DNA from: CAVUWL01 sp963700105
Lineage (GTDB): Bacteria; Actinomycetota; Thermoleophilia; Solirubrobacterales; 70-9
DNA: 64,000 nucleotides
NCBI GenBank assembly: GCA_963700105.1
Contig: CAVOWL010000001.1
Span: forward strand, 310,001 to 374,000
Direction of reading: 5' to 3'
The position numbers and the translations under genes were made by a program. A model generated the notes under the pieces. That model searched no databases. It worked only from the letters and a program-made list of their open reading frames with translations, and had not been told where the DNA came from. Shown here piece by piece: positions 35,442 through 44,313 of this stretch; positions within the stretch are counted from its first letter, which is position 1; every line of letters starts with the position of its first letter.

Positions 35442-36254
35442 ATGGATCTCGGACTGTCCGGACGCGGCTGCCTGGTCACGGGCGCAAGCCGCGGCATCGG
35501 CGCTGAGACCGCCCGCCTGCTCTGCGCCGAGGGTGCCGGGGTGATCCTCGTCGGTCGCGACGAGGCGCGTCTCAGCGCCGCGACCGAGCGTGCGGGGGCC
35601 GCCGGGAAAGGGGTCGGCGGGGAGGCGGCGGCACTGGTGCTCGACGTGACCTGCGCGGGAGCGGGCGAGCGCATGCTGGCGGCAGCGAACGAGCGATTTG
35701 AGAGCCTTGATGTACTCATCAATAACGCCGGTCGCGCCAGCTGGCGCGACCTCGACGACGTGCCCGCGGAGGATTTTCGCGAGCAATATGAGCTCAGCGT
35801 GATGGCACCATTGGCGGCGATGCGAGCCGCCGCCCCGCAGATGGCGCGGCGTGGCTGGGGGCGGATCGTCAACGTCTGCTCATCGGCGGCAAAGCGCCCC
35901 TCGGCTGCGATGGCGGATTACTCGATCGCCAAGGCCGCCGAGCTTTCGCTCTCGCGCCTCTTCGCCGAGCGTTATGCAAGCCGCGGGGTGCTTGTCAACG
36001 CAATCTGCCCCGGCCCGGTCGCATCTGAGATGTGGCTTGAGCCTGGAGGCCTGCTCGACGGAGCTCACAAGCTCTCAGCGGCGAGCAGCCGCGAGGAGGC
36101 GCTGGCGGCGGTCGGGTCAAAGCGCCCGATCGGGCGACTGGCAGCGGTGGGAGAGGTCGCCGCGGCAATCGTCTTCCTCTGCTCGGAGCCTGCCTCTTAC
36201 GTCAGCGGCGCCGCCTGGTCGGTCGACGGAGGCACGGTCCAGGTGATCATCTGA
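35442..36254 (+). CDS. Short-chain dehydrogenase/reductase (SDR)
   Basis: 270 aa, ATG directly after the OsmC stop. Classical SDR: cofactor site TGASRGIG (13-20), NNAG (~90), catalytic Ser in VNVCSSAAKRPS, and YSIAK with catalytic Tyr and Lys. PGPVASEM and the C-terminal YVSGAAWSVDGG complete the pattern. The first basic residue after the glycine motif and R40 (GRDEARL) suggest NADP(H). FabG-like or alcohol-dehydrogenase role is possible; substrate unknown. Confidence 0.92.
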   Translation: MDLGLSGRGCLVTGASRGIGAETARLLCAEGAGVILVGRDEARLSAATERAGAAGKGVGGEAAALVLDVTCAGAGERMLAAANERFESLDVLINNAGRASWRDLDDVPAEDFREQYELSVMAPLAAMRAAAPQMARRGWGRIVNVCSSAAKRPSAAMADYSIAKAAELSLSRLFAERYASRGVLVNAICPGPVASEMWLEPGGLLDGAHKLSAASSREEALAAVGSKRPIGRLAAVGEVAAAIVFLCSEPASYVSGAAWSVDGGTVQVII

Positions 36255-36310
36255 GCCCCGCCCTAGAGAAGCTCTCCAGGCTCCTGCTCACCCCCGATCA
36301 AGCTGCGGCG

Positions 36311-36817
36311 GTGAAAACCCGCGCCGGCACCGACGCCGCCGTGCTGCTCGCGCTCTACGGTTGGCCCGAGCGTCCCGGCTTGATTTTTACCGAGCGTCGC
36401 GCCGACCTGCGACGCCACGCTGGAGAGATCTCCTTCCCGGGCGGACGCGCCGAGCCAAGCGATCCGGACCTTGCCGCCACGGCGCTGCGCGAGGCAAGTG
36501 AGGAGATCGCCCTGGACCCAGGTCGAGTACAGCTTGTCGGCGCCCTGCAACCGACCTCGACCTTTGTCACCGGCTACCGCATCCACCCGTTCGTCGGGCT
36601 CATCGCTTCACCCGGCGAGCTCGGCCTTGACCCAAACCCTGCCGAGGTGGAGACGGTCCTCACCCTCTCACTCGAGCTCTTGCGCAGGGGCTATCGGATG
36701 CGGCGTCTCCTGCGCCGCGGCACAGCGATCCACACGCCCACCTACGCGGTGGGTGAGCATCTGATCTGGGGCGCGACCGCGCGAATCCTCGCCGATCTGA
36801 TCGAGCGCGTGGGTTAG
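36311..36817 (+). CDS. NUDIX hydrolase (CoA-pyrophosphatase-like)
   Basis: 168 aa from GTG 36311, but the same frame upstream (ALEKLSRLLLTPDQAAAV) looks coding and lacks only a usual start codon, so the protein may begin just after the SDR stop with a rare start. The Nudix box reads GGRAEPSDPDLAATALREASEEIAL, and LRRHAGEISFPGGR before it is the UPF0035/NudL motif of CoA pyrophosphatases. C-terminal YAVGEHLIWGATARIL is also characteristic. It ends tail to tail with the sulfurtransferase, overlapping by 4 bp. Confidence 0.88.
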   Translation: MKTRAGTDAAVLLALYGWPERPGLIFTERRADLRRHAGEISFPGGRAEPSDPDLAATALREASEEIALDPGRVQLVGALQPTSTFVTGYRIHPFVGLIASPGELGLDPNPAEVETVLTLSLELLRRGYRMRRLLRRGTAIHTPTYAVGEHLIWGATARILADLIERVG

Positions 36818-37656
36818 ACGTCCTTCTCGACCGGAACTCCGACCAGGTTGCCCCACTCCGTCCACGATCCATCGTAGTTCTTGACGTCACCCTGGCCGAG
36901 CAGCTCGTGCAATACGAACCAGGTGTGGGCCGAGCGCTCGCCGATCCGGCAGTAGGCGATTATCGGGGCGCCATCTGAGATCACTCCCTTTGAGGTGTAG
37001 AGATCTCGCAGCTCATCGGCGCTTTTGAAGGTACCGTCCTCGTTGACGGCCTGGGCCCACGGAACCGAGGCGGCACCAGGTATATGACCGCCGCGCTGGG
37101 CCCCCTCTTGCTCATAGCCCGCCATCGCGATCAGCTCCCCAGAGTACTCCTGGGGGCTGCGCACGTCGACCAGGTTCGTCGCGGAGTCAAGCGCCTCGGT
37201 CACCTCCTCGCGCAAGGCCCGGATCGAACTGTCTCCGGATTGGGCATTGAAGCTCGCCGGCTCGTGCTCAGGGACCTCGGTCGTCGTATCCCTCCCCTCT
37301 GCTATCCACTTCTCGCGCGGCCCGTTGACCAGCTTCACCTTGTCATGACCGTAGTAGCGGAAGTACCAGTAGGTGTAGGCGGCGAACCAGTTGTTGCGAT
37401 CGCCGTAGAGGACGATGGTGTGATCGTTTGAGATGCCGCGACTGCCCATCAGGGCGCCGAAGTCATCGGGTCCGAGGAAATCACGCTTGACCTGATCTTG
37501 GAGGTCCGCCTTCCAGTCAAACCCGATCGCTCCGGGGATGTGGGCCTCGGCGTAGAGGTCCGGATTCTCATCAACCTCGACGATTCGGATCGAATCGTCG
37601 TCGAGATGATCGGCGAGCCAGTCAGTCTCGACAAGAACATCCTTTGCATAGCTCAT
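36814..37656 (-). CDS. Thiosulfate/3-mercaptopyruvate sulfurtransferase (two rhodanese domains)
   Basis: 280 aa, ATG preceded by a strong ribosome site (GGAGG, 6-nt spacing). Two rhodanese domains: the N-terminal inactive one (~5-125; HIPGAIGFDWKADLQD, TIVLYGDRNNWFA with no cysteine) and the catalytic one (~155-280) with the loop YCRIGERS, nucleophile C236. CRIGERS is the thiosulfate-type loop of actinobacterial CysA/SseA-like enzymes. It probably moves sulfane sulfur to cyanide or thiols. An AT-rich upstream region with an inverted repeat may control it. Confidence 0.93.
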   Translation of the reverse strand: MSYAKDVLVETDWLADHLDDDSIRIVEVDENPDLYAEAHIPGAIGFDWKADLQDQVKRDFLGPDDFGALMGSRGISNDHTIVLYGDRNNWFAAYTYWYFRYYGHDKVKLVNGPREKWIAEGRDTTTEVPEHEPASFNAQSGDSSIRALREEVTEALDSATNLVDVRSPQEYSGELIAMAGYEQEGAQRGGHIPGAASVPWAQAVNEDGTFKSADELRDLYTSKGVISDGAPIIAYCRIGERSAHTWFVLHELLGQGDVKNYDGSWTEWGNLVGVPVEKDV

Positions 37657-37704
37657 CCATAACCTCCGAATCGCGTTGGCGCCTAAACTGCCAAATTCCT
37701 ATCC

Positions 37705-37728
37705 GAGTTTAGACATATTGGGAAACTC
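37705..37728 (-). promoter_or_regulatory. AT-rich upstream region of the sulfurtransferase gene with an inverted repeat
   Basis: GAGTTT (37705-37710) and AAACTC (37723-37728) are exact reverse complements 12 bp apart, inside a ~90-bp AT-rich island in otherwise GC-rich DNA, about 50-70 bp before the sulfurtransferase ATG. The position suits a promoter with an operator; no regulator is assigned. Confidence 0.35.
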
Positions 37729-37747
37729 AGATTCCTGACTTATTCAA

Positions 37748-38260
37748 TCAAGATTTGGTTTTTTTTGGCTCCAACCCGAGTAGTCGAGCCGCCGCGCCGC
37801 TCATTTCCTGCGTCCACAGCGGCAGTTCGGCGGGATCGCACTTGATGATCTCTACCGGCAGCCGCCACCTGGCCCCCGCCGCGCGGACGATCGTCTCGCC
37901 CCCCTGCAACCGCTCCTTGGGAACCGAGCCAAGCGCCTCATAGACAAAACCCCGGACCGGTGTGTCGATCAGCTTCTCAAGGATGCGTTCCAAGAGCAGA
38001 CCGTGGATCGCCGCGATAGCCTCGGGTTCGGCCTGCGCCGAGCCCAACAACCAGTAAAGAATGCCGACCTCGGCCACCTGATCAACGATGGTGGCGGGAC
38101 CAAGCGGATCGGCGATCACCGCCTCGATTCCGGCGGCTTGGATTGACTCCTGCCCCTGCGGGCGGCGGCTGCTGCCGCGCACCTGCAATCCCATCTCCAA
38201 AAGCTGCCTGCCGAGCAGCCGGCCGCGACAGCCGCAGCCGACAATCAGCGCCCTCGCCAC
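37748..38260 (-). CDS. Rossmann-fold NAD(P)-binding / epimerase-like protein
   Basis: 170 aa. The N-terminus ARALIVGCGCRGRLLGRQLLEMG is a Rossmann nucleotide-binding motif (G-x-G-x-x-G/R form), followed by a short SDR-like body (AGIEAVIADPLGP, VGILYWLLGSA). No Tyr-Lys catalytic pair is seen, so it may be a binding protein or an atypical reductase. PVRGFVYEALGSVP sits where extended SDRs have their active-site strand. It lies 8 bp after the small membrane-protein gene and is probably in one operon with it. Confidence 0.65.
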   Translation of the reverse strand: MARALIVGCGCRGRLLGRQLLEMGLQVRGSSRRPQGQESIQAAGIEAVIADPLGPATIVDQVAEVGILYWLLGSAQAEPEAIAAIHGLLLERILEKLIDTPVRGFVYEALGSVPKERLQGGETIVRAAGARWRLPVEIIKCDPAELPLWTQEMSGAAARLLGLEPKKTKS

Positions 38261-38268
38261 GTTGCCGC

Positions 38269-38619
38269 CTAGGCGGCCCCGAAGGGGCCCTGCCAGCGCA
38301 AACGCCTACGCTCATCTTCGGCAACAGCCTCTTTCAGATCCCGCTCCGTCATCTCTCCGGCGCCGCGGCGGCGGCGCATCTCGTTTTGGGCCTCGAGCAT
38401 CTGGCGAACGTCATCTATTTCGTTTTGGGCCTCGACCTCGGCCGAGCGGGTCGGCCGCCAATCGATCAGATCGGCGCTGCTTCCCGGGTAATAGTGCCCG
38501 ACCACCACCAGCACGCCGACCAAGAAGAGCAGCATTGCAGCGGTGCCCAAAAGGAAGCCCACGGCCGCAAGGATACGCCGTGGCGAGGCATCTCCACACT
38601 CCGGATCGCCGGTTGGCAA
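38269..38619 (-). CDS. Small membrane protein with SHOCT-like tail
   Basis: 116 aa. One long hydrophobic segment (ILAAVGFLLGTAAMLLFLVGVLVVVGHYY, ~16-44) is followed by a charged helical C-terminus (VEAQNEIDDVRQMLEAQNEMRRRRGAGEMTERDLKEAV), which resembles the short SHOCT motif where a helix precedes G-x-(I/M)-T-x-(E/R)-(E/D)-(F/L). The tail would lie in the cytosol. It heads a two-gene operon with the Rossmann protein, divergent from the thiolase gene. Function unknown. Confidence 0.6.
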   Translation of the reverse strand: MPTGDPECGDASPRRILAAVGFLLGTAAMLLFLVGVLVVVGHYYPGSSADLIDWRPTRSAEVEAQNEIDDVRQMLEAQNEMRRRRGAGEMTERDLKEAVAEDERRRLRWQGPFGAA

Positions 38620-38668
38620 TTTTCGCGCGGACCGCGAATTGTCCGGACTCCTTGTTTAATCCCGATCC

Positions 38669-39868
38669 GTGGCCGAGGCCTACGTGATCGATGCGATTCG
38701 AACTCCGATGGGTGCCTATCGCGGCGACCTCGCGGCCCTTCGCCCCGATGATCTGGCCGCCCACCTGATCGCCGCCCTGGTCAAGCGCGCCGACGTCGAC
38801 CCCGAGCGGATCACCGATGTATACCTGGGCGCCGCCAACCAGGCCGGCGAGGACAACCGCGACGTAGCTCGCATGGCGGCGCTTTTGGCAGGCCTACCCT
38901 CCAGCGTGCCCGGAGCTACGGTGAACCGCCTCTGCGCATCGGGACTAGAGGCCATAAACGCCGCGGCGCGCGCCGTCAAGTTGGGCGAGGGCGACCTCTA
39001 CCTGGCCGGAGGTGTCGAGTCGATGAGCAGGGCGCCCTGGGTCGTGCAGAAGCCCGAGCGCGGATTCCCGCGTGGCTCCCAAACGATGCACGACACCACC
39101 CTGGGCTGGCGCATGATCAACCCGCGCATGGCCGAGCTCGGCGTCTCAACCGAATCTATGGGGGAGACCGCAGAGAACGTCGCGGAACAATTTGCAATTA
39201 GCCGCGAGGACCAAGACGCCTTCGCCCTTCGCAGCCATCAGCGCGCCATAGCCGCTGCCGAGGCCGGCCTGCTGGGCGAGGAGATAGTCCCGATCGAGGC
39301 TCCGAGCGGCCGGGAGAGGATCGTCGTCGACCGCGACCAGGGGCCGCGCGCCGACGCCTCCGCGCAGCGCCTCGCCGAGCTGAGGCCCGTCTTCCGCGAG
39401 GGGGGAACCGTGACCGCAGGCAACGCCTCCCCGCTAAACGATGGTGCCGCCTGTCTGCTGATCGCCTCGGAGGCCGGAACCCGAGCGCTCGCTGCCGAGC
39501 CGCTGGGACGAGTCGTTTCCTTTGGGGTCGCTGGGGTCGATCCCGCCCTGATGGGAATTGGCCCCGTCGAGGCGGTACCGCGAGCCCTCACGGCCGCCGG
39601 CCTCGGGCTCGATCAGATCGACCTGATCGAGCTAAACGAGGCCTTCGCCTCCCAGTCGCTCGCCTGCGCCCGCGAGCTCGGCATCGATCAGGAGCGACTA
39701 AATGTCAATGGCGGCGCGATTGCACTCGGCCATCCGCTCGGCTGCTCGGGGGCTCGCCTCAGCACGACCCTCCTGCACGAGCTGCGCCGACGCGGCGGCC
39801 GCTACGGCCTCGTCACCCTCTGCGTCGGGGTCGGACAGGGCCTGGCCACGGTGTTCGAAGCCGTTTGA
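38669..39868 (+). CDS. Acetyl-CoA acetyltransferase / 3-ketoacyl-CoA thiolase
   Basis: 399 aa, GTG start. It cleaves 3-ketoacyl-CoA, or condenses acetyl-CoA, with a Cys-His-Cys site: C89 in VNRLCASGLEAI, H355 in GGAIALGHPLGCSGA and C385 in TLCVGVGQG. The GGVESMSRAPWV segment and length fit the PcaF/PaaJ-type (3-oxoadipyl-CoA thiolase) group. Downstream on the same strand come an acyl-CoA dehydrogenase, enoyl-CoA hydratase and 3-hydroxyacyl-CoA dehydrogenase, so together they form a complete beta-oxidation round; whether the substrate is a fatty or aromatic-derived acyl-CoA is not visible. Confidence 0.92.
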   Translation: MAEAYVIDAIRTPMGAYRGDLAALRPDDLAAHLIAALVKRADVDPERITDVYLGAANQAGEDNRDVARMAALLAGLPSSVPGATVNRLCASGLEAINAAARAVKLGEGDLYLAGGVESMSRAPWVVQKPERGFPRGSQTMHDTTLGWRMINPRMAELGVSTESMGETAENVAEQFAISREDQDAFALRSHQRAIAAAEAGLLGEEIVPIEAPSGRERIVVDRDQGPRADASAQRLAELRPVFREGGTVTAGNASPLNDGAACLLIASEAGTRALAAEPLGRVVSFGVAGVDPALMGIGPVEAVPRALTAAGLGLDQIDLIELNEAFASQSLACARELGIDQERLNVNGGAIALGHPLGCSGARLSTTLLHELRRRGGRYGLVTLCVGVGQGLATVFEAV

Positions 39869-39888
39869 GAAGTATCCTCGCCGCGCCG

Positions 39889-40681
39889 ATGACAACGACC
39901 TTCAACGAGCTGGCCAGCGTCGACGGGGCGATCGGGCCCAGTGCGCAGGCAAGCGTCCCGCTCAAAGACGACGGCCTCTACCGCGGCGACGGCGCCTTTG
40001 AGGTAATCCGCCTCTACGCGGGCAAGCCCTTTGCCCTAGCCGATCACCTCGACCGCCTGCAGCGCTCCGCGGCGGCGATCGAGCTCCGCTTTGACCGCGC
40101 TGCGCTCGAGCGCGAGATCGAGGCCCTGCTCACCGAGGCCAACGGGATCGACGGGCAGCTGCGGCTGATCGTCACCCGCGGTGGGCGGCGAATCGCCGCC
40201 ACCGAGCCGCTCCCCCCACACCGAGACGCTGCGCCTGGCGACGATCACCTACTCACCGACGTTGATCCTGAACGGGGTCAAGTCACTCTCCTACGCGGCC
40301 AACATGCAGGCGACCCGCCTGGCCAAAGCCGCCGGCGCGGATGAGGCCGTCCTTGTTCGCCCCGACGGCACCGTCTTAGAGCCACCCACCTCCTCGATCT
40401 TCTGGGTATCCGCCCAGGGCTCACTGCGCACCCCAGCGCTTGAGGGCGGGGTCTTGGAGTCGATAACGCGCGATCGCTTGGTCAAGGCGCTGGAGGTAGA
40501 GGAGGGCACCTGGGGGGTCGCCGATCTGCGCGCCGCCAGCGAGTCCTTCCTCGCCTCGACCACGCGTGAGATTCAGGCCGTCGCGGCGATCGACGGGGTC
40601 GAGCTCGCAGGCGCACCGGGCCCGCGAACCCGCGAGGCCCAGGCGGCATTCGCAATTACCCTTGGGCAAGAGCTTCGGTGA
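39889..40681 (+). pseudogene. pabC: Aminodeoxychorismate lyase / class IV aminotransferase, single frameshift in a C6 tract
   Basis: From ATG 39889 the first frame gives the N-terminal half (GLYRGDGAFEVIRLYAGKPFALADHLDRL...) up to ATEPLP. The C-terminal half (TETLRLATITYSPT, NGVKSLSYAANMQATRLAKAAGADEAV, EPPTSSIFWV with the PLP-binding Lys in GVKSLSY) lies in the next frame. Removing one C from the CCCCCC run at 40212-40217 restores EPLPHTETLRL in perfect register and a ~263-aa protein of normal PLP class IV length. PabC makes p-aminobenzoate for folate; branched-chain aminotransferase is an alternative. The lesion may be real, a sequencing error, or a phase-variable tract. Confidence 0.8.
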
Positions 40682-40777
40682 GGGCCCGACCAGGCCAGCC
40701 CCCTCGCGGGGGCGCCGACTCCGCACCGGGTCTGGGCAGCTTGATCCATCAAGACCAAGACGAGAAAGCGGGGATGC

Positions 40778-41947
40778 ATGGACTTCCGGCTGAGCGATGA
40801 GCAACGGCTGATCTCCGAAACGGCACGCGAGTTTGCCGATCGGGAGATAGAGCCGCGGGTACGAGACAACGACCGCGCCGGGCGCTTTGACCGCGAGCTG
40901 GCGAGCAAGCTCGGCGAGGTTGGCTACCTCGGGGCCCCCGTTGCCGAGCGCTACGGCGGTCGCGGCCTGGACTACATCGGCTACGGGTTGATCGTCGAGC
41001 AGGTTGGGCGTGCCGATTCCTCGGCGCGGACGGTCGTTTCGGTACAGACATCTTTGGTCGCCGGCTCGATCGAGCGCTGGGGCAACGAGGAGCAAAAGAA
41101 CAGATGGCTTCCGCGGCTCTGCTCGGGGGAGGCGCTGGGCTGCTTCGGGTTGACCGAGCCCGACAGCGGCTCCGACGCCGCCAGCCTGCGCACCCGCGCC
41201 ACCAAGACCGAGACGGGCTGGTCGATCAGCGGTCAGAAGATGTGGATCTCCCTCGGTAACTTCGCCGAGCTGGCCCTCGTCTTCGCCCAGACCGATCCAT
41301 CCCTCAAACACCGCGGTCTCGCCTGCTTCCTCGTGCCGACCGCCAGTGAGGGATTCGGCTCCCAAGAGATTCACGGCAAGCTCGGCCTGCGCTCCTCCGA
41401 TACCGCCTCGCTCTCCCTCGATGGGGTTGAGGTCGGCGAAGAGGCGCTGCTCGGTGAAGTCGGCGACGGCTTCAAGGTAGCGATGAGCGCGCTGGACAAC
41501 GGCCGCTACAGCGTCGCCGCAGGGTGCGTCGGAATCTGCGATGGCTGCGTCGATGCCTCGGTCAAATACGCGAAGGAGCGAAAGCAGTTCGGCGTGCCAC
41601 TCGCTCGCTTTCAGCTGGTCCAAGAGATGCTCGCCGAAATGATCCTGAAGCGCGACGCAAGTCGCATGCTGGTCTATCGCTCCGGGGCGCTCAAGGATGA
41701 AGGAAAGCCCAACACAACGGAGACCTCGATCGCCAAGCTCTACGCAACCGAGTCCGCGGTGCAGTGCGCAAACCTGGCGATTCAGGTGCACGGCGGAGCG
41801 GGCTACGTCGATGATTACCCGGTAGAGCGCTATCTGCGCGACGCCCGGGTGACGACGCTCTATGAGGGGACATCGCAGATCCAAAAGCTGATCATCGGAC
41901 GGGCCGCTACTGGAATCAGCGCGATGCTTCCCTTCGAGGAGAGCTGA
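40778..41947 (+). CDS. Acyl-CoA dehydrogenase
   Basis: 389 aa. This FAD enzyme makes the first oxidation of beta-oxidation. Motifs: CFGLTEPDSGSDAASL (ACAD signature 1), KMWISLGNFAELALVFAQT, RKQFGVPLARFQLVQEMLAEM, QVHGGAGYVDDYPVERYLRDA, and catalytic base E363 in LYEGTSQIQKLIIGR. This is the short-chain (butyryl-CoA type) pattern. The gene is followed 3 bp later by the enoyl-CoA hydratase gene. Its electrons need an ETF, which is not in the window. Confidence 0.94.
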   Translation: MDFRLSDEQRLISETAREFADREIEPRVRDNDRAGRFDRELASKLGEVGYLGAPVAERYGGRGLDYIGYGLIVEQVGRADSSARTVVSVQTSLVAGSIERWGNEEQKNRWLPRLCSGEALGCFGLTEPDSGSDAASLRTRATKTETGWSISGQKMWISLGNFAELALVFAQTDPSLKHRGLACFLVPTASEGFGSQEIHGKLGLRSSDTASLSLDGVEVGEEALLGEVGDGFKVAMSALDNGRYSVAAGCVGICDGCVDASVKYAKERKQFGVPLARFQLVQEMLAEMILKRDASRMLVYRSGALKDEGKPNTTETSIAKLYATESAVQCANLAIQVHGGAGYVDDYPVERYLRDARVTTLYEGTSQIQKLIIGRAATGISAMLPFEES

Positions 41948-41950
41948 AAC

Positions 41951-42724
41951 GTGGGCGAGGAGCCGGTCGAGGTCTCGGTTGAGGGCGATGTCGTTTTGAT
42001 GCGGCTAAACCGGCCCGAGTCGCGCAACTCCCTATCGGCGGAGCTGATGCTGGCTCTCGCCGCTGAACTGGAGCGAATCGATCTCGATCCGACGTTGCGC
42101 TGCGCCGTGATCGCCGGATCTGATCGGGTCTTTGCCGCTGGTGCGGACATCAGGGCGATGAGCGAGCGCAGCCTCACCGAGGTCATCTATCACCCGGCGG
42201 CGGAGTTCTGGAAGCGAATCGCACGCGTCAAGACGCCGATGATCGCCGCCGTCTCCGGCTACGCGCTCGGCGGCGGCTGCGAGCTGGCGCTTGCCTGCGA
42301 CATGATCGTCGCCTCAGAGACCGCCAGGTTCGGCCAGCCCGAGATCAACCTGGGAATCATCCCCGGCGGCGGTGGTACCCAGAGGTTGGCCCGCGTGATC
42401 GGCAAGCAACGGGCGATGGAGTTCGTGCTCACCGGCCGCCATTTCGATGCGGATAGCTGCCTGCAAATGGGCCTGCTCAATCGCGTCGTCGGCGCGGGGG
42501 ACTGGCTGAGCGAGGCGATGGCGCTGGCCCACACCGTCGCCGCCCAGCCGCCGATCGCGGCCCGGCTCGCCAAGGCGGCGGTGATCGCCGCCGAGGAGAC
42601 GGCCCTTTCTGCCGGGCTTGACAGCGAGCGGCGCCTCTATGAGCTGGCGATGGCAACCGAGGACCGAGTCGAGGGTATGCGGGCCTTCTTGGAAAAGCGC
42701 GAGCCGGAGTTCAGCGGCCGTTGA
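41951..42724 (+). CDS. Enoyl-CoA hydratase
   Basis: 257 aa, GTG start 3 bp after the dehydrogenase stop. It adds water to trans-2-enoyl-CoA. The crotonase signature YALGGGCELALACDMIVAS supplies catalytic E111, and GQPEINLGIIPGGGGTQRL supplies E131; the 20-residue spacing equals that of the rat enzyme pair. Oxyanion-hole residues lie in AAGADIRAM. Its stop overlaps the next start by 4 bp (TTGA), so it is coupled to the 3-hydroxyacyl-CoA dehydrogenase. Confidence 0.94.
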   Translation: MGEEPVEVSVEGDVVLMRLNRPESRNSLSAELMLALAAELERIDLDPTLRCAVIAGSDRVFAAGADIRAMSERSLTEVIYHPAAEFWKRIARVKTPMIAAVSGYALGGGCELALACDMIVASETARFGQPEINLGIIPGGGGTQRLARVIGKQRAMEFVLTGRHFDADSCLQMGLLNRVVGAGDWLSEAMALAHTVAAQPPIAARLAKAAVIAAEETALSAGLDSERRLYELAMATEDRVEGMRAFLEKREPEFSGR

Positions 42725-43938
42725 GCCTGACCCGGGTTGGCGTAGTCGGGGCCGGCACGATGGGCGCTGGCATCGCTCAGATCGCCCTCCTCGGCGACTA
42801 TCAGACAACGCTTTATGACCCGGTCCCCGAGGCCCTTGAGGCGGGAGGATCTCGCTTGAGAGAAGCGCTCTCAAAAGGGGTCAAGCGGGGACGCTGGGGG
42901 GCAGCCCAGGCGGAGGCGGCCAACGGCCGTTTGAGCCTGGCGGCGGGCCTAGATGAGCTCGGCGATTGCGAGCTGGTGATCGAGGCCGGCCCCGAGGACC
43001 TGAGCCTAAAGCGCGAGATATTCACCGCCCTCGCCGTCGCCTGCGGTGATCAGACGATCCTCGCCACAAACACCTCCTCCCTGGCCGTGGGCGCGCTGGC
43101 CGCAACCACTCCGCATCCCCAGCGCGTGATCGGAATGCACTTCTTCAATCCCCCCGCGTTGATGAAGCTCGTCGAGATCGTCGCCACCCCAGATTCCTCC
43201 GCGAGGGTGCTGCGCGAGGCCACCGCGGTCGGCGAGAGGATGGGCCGAGTCCCGATTCAGGCCAAAGACAGCCCCGGCTTCATCGCCAATCGCCTCGCCC
43301 GGCCCTTCACGCTTGAGCCGCTGCGAATGCTGGGCGAAGGTCTTGGCGACGCCGCTAGTATCGACCGCGTCTGTCGGGTTGGCGGCGGCTTCCGGATGGG
43401 TCCCTTCGAGCTGATCGATCTGATCGGCCTCGATGTCAACCTTGAGGTGGCCCGATCCTTCTACGCGCAGGGCGGAAAGCCCGCCCGCTGGCGCCCCAGC
43501 CCCGTCCAGGAAAAATTGGTCACCGAAGGGCGGCTGGGGCGAAAGAGCGGCTCCGGCTTCTTTCGGTATGACCAGGGGCCCCACCGCGATCCCGACCCTG
43601 ACCTCGGGATCGAGGCGCCGACGCTCGCCGCCGCGGAGCTAGAGAGGATCGATCCGTGCGGACCCAAAATCCTGCCCCGCCTGCTGGCCCAGATCAGCAA
43701 CGAGGCTGCCTTCGCGCTCGAAGAGCAGGTGGGCGCCCCGCCCGATATGGAAACCGCGATGCGGCTCGGCTTCAACTGGCCGCTCGGACCGCTGGCGCTG
43801 GCCGCAAACCTTGGCCCCGCCCAAGCGCTGCGGCTCCTGCAGGAGATGCAGCGCTCGGGTGGGGATGCCTACCTAGCGGCGCCGCTGCTGCGCCGCGCCG
43901 CTGCAGAGGATAGTCGCCTCGAGCAATTGGCGCCGTAG
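42721..43938 (+). CDS. 3-hydroxyacyl-CoA dehydrogenase
   Basis: 405 aa, TTG start overlapping the hydratase stop by 4 bp. NAD-dependent oxidation of L-3-hydroxyacyl-CoA. N-terminal Rossmann motif VGVVGAGTMGAGIAQ (6-20), catalytic H140 in GMHFFNPPALMKLVE, and NRLARPFTLEPLRMLGEG in the dimerisation domain. At ~405 aa it has an extra C-terminal 3HCDH domain (PKILPRLLAQISNEAAFALEE), like PaaH/PaaC-type enzymes rather than the 280-aa short form. It closes the beta-oxidation operon. Confidence 0.93.
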   Translation: MSLTRVGVVGAGTMGAGIAQIALLGDYQTTLYDPVPEALEAGGSRLREALSKGVKRGRWGAAQAEAANGRLSLAAGLDELGDCELVIEAGPEDLSLKREIFTALAVACGDQTILATNTSSLAVGALAATTPHPQRVIGMHFFNPPALMKLVEIVATPDSSARVLREATAVGERMGRVPIQAKDSPGFIANRLARPFTLEPLRMLGEGLGDAASIDRVCRVGGGFRMGPFELIDLIGLDVNLEVARSFYAQGGKPARWRPSPVQEKLVTEGRLGRKSGSGFFRYDQGPHRDPDPDLGIEAPTLAAAELERIDPCGPKILPRLLAQISNEAAFALEEQVGAPPDMETAMRLGFNWPLGPLALAANLGPAQALRLLQEMQRSGGDAYLAAPLLRRAAAEDSRLEQLAP

Positions 43939-44313
43939 CGCTCGCCCAGCGCAGCAATCCTTTGGACTACCGAAGCAATCGGCCTGCACCTCTCGCGGCA
44001 ATTCGCTCGGTCGCGGCGATATGTGCGGCGGCCTGCGGCGCGCCCCGATCAGCCGGGCAGCCACAGGAGCACCTGATCGAGATATCACCAGCTCAACCCT
44101 CGCCCGGCTGTGCCGGGCGAATGCTCGGGCGCCCGCCTCGGTGCCGGTACGCGGTCGCGTGCTCTGCATGGCATGAGCGGGGAGCTCCTCAATGCGAACG
44201 GAACCCAGGTCGGCGCATTCGGCGGCCAGGTAGTCGAGCTCAGCAAAAACGAACCGCGGGCGCTCGATGGCGGCTTCGCGACCGCCTCTGAGCGGATCTG
44301 CGAGGCTGAGGGC
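43939..44313. other. 375-bp gap; possible minus-strand frame of unknown status
   Basis: No gene is assigned. On the minus strand a frame from ATG 44313 to 43873 (about 146 aa) has coding-like third-position GC and reads ERPRFVFAELDYLAAECADL and SVRIEELPAHAM, but matches nothing I recognise and overlaps the 3' end of the hydroxyacyl-CoA dehydrogenase gene. The plus-strand frame in the gap is an N-terminal extension of greA that the family does not have. Confidence 0.3.

Noticed and set aside
40421..41884. 487-aa minus-strand open frame
   Set aside because: Antisense to the acyl-CoA dehydrogenase and pabC-like genes, which show clear catalytic motifs on the plus strand.
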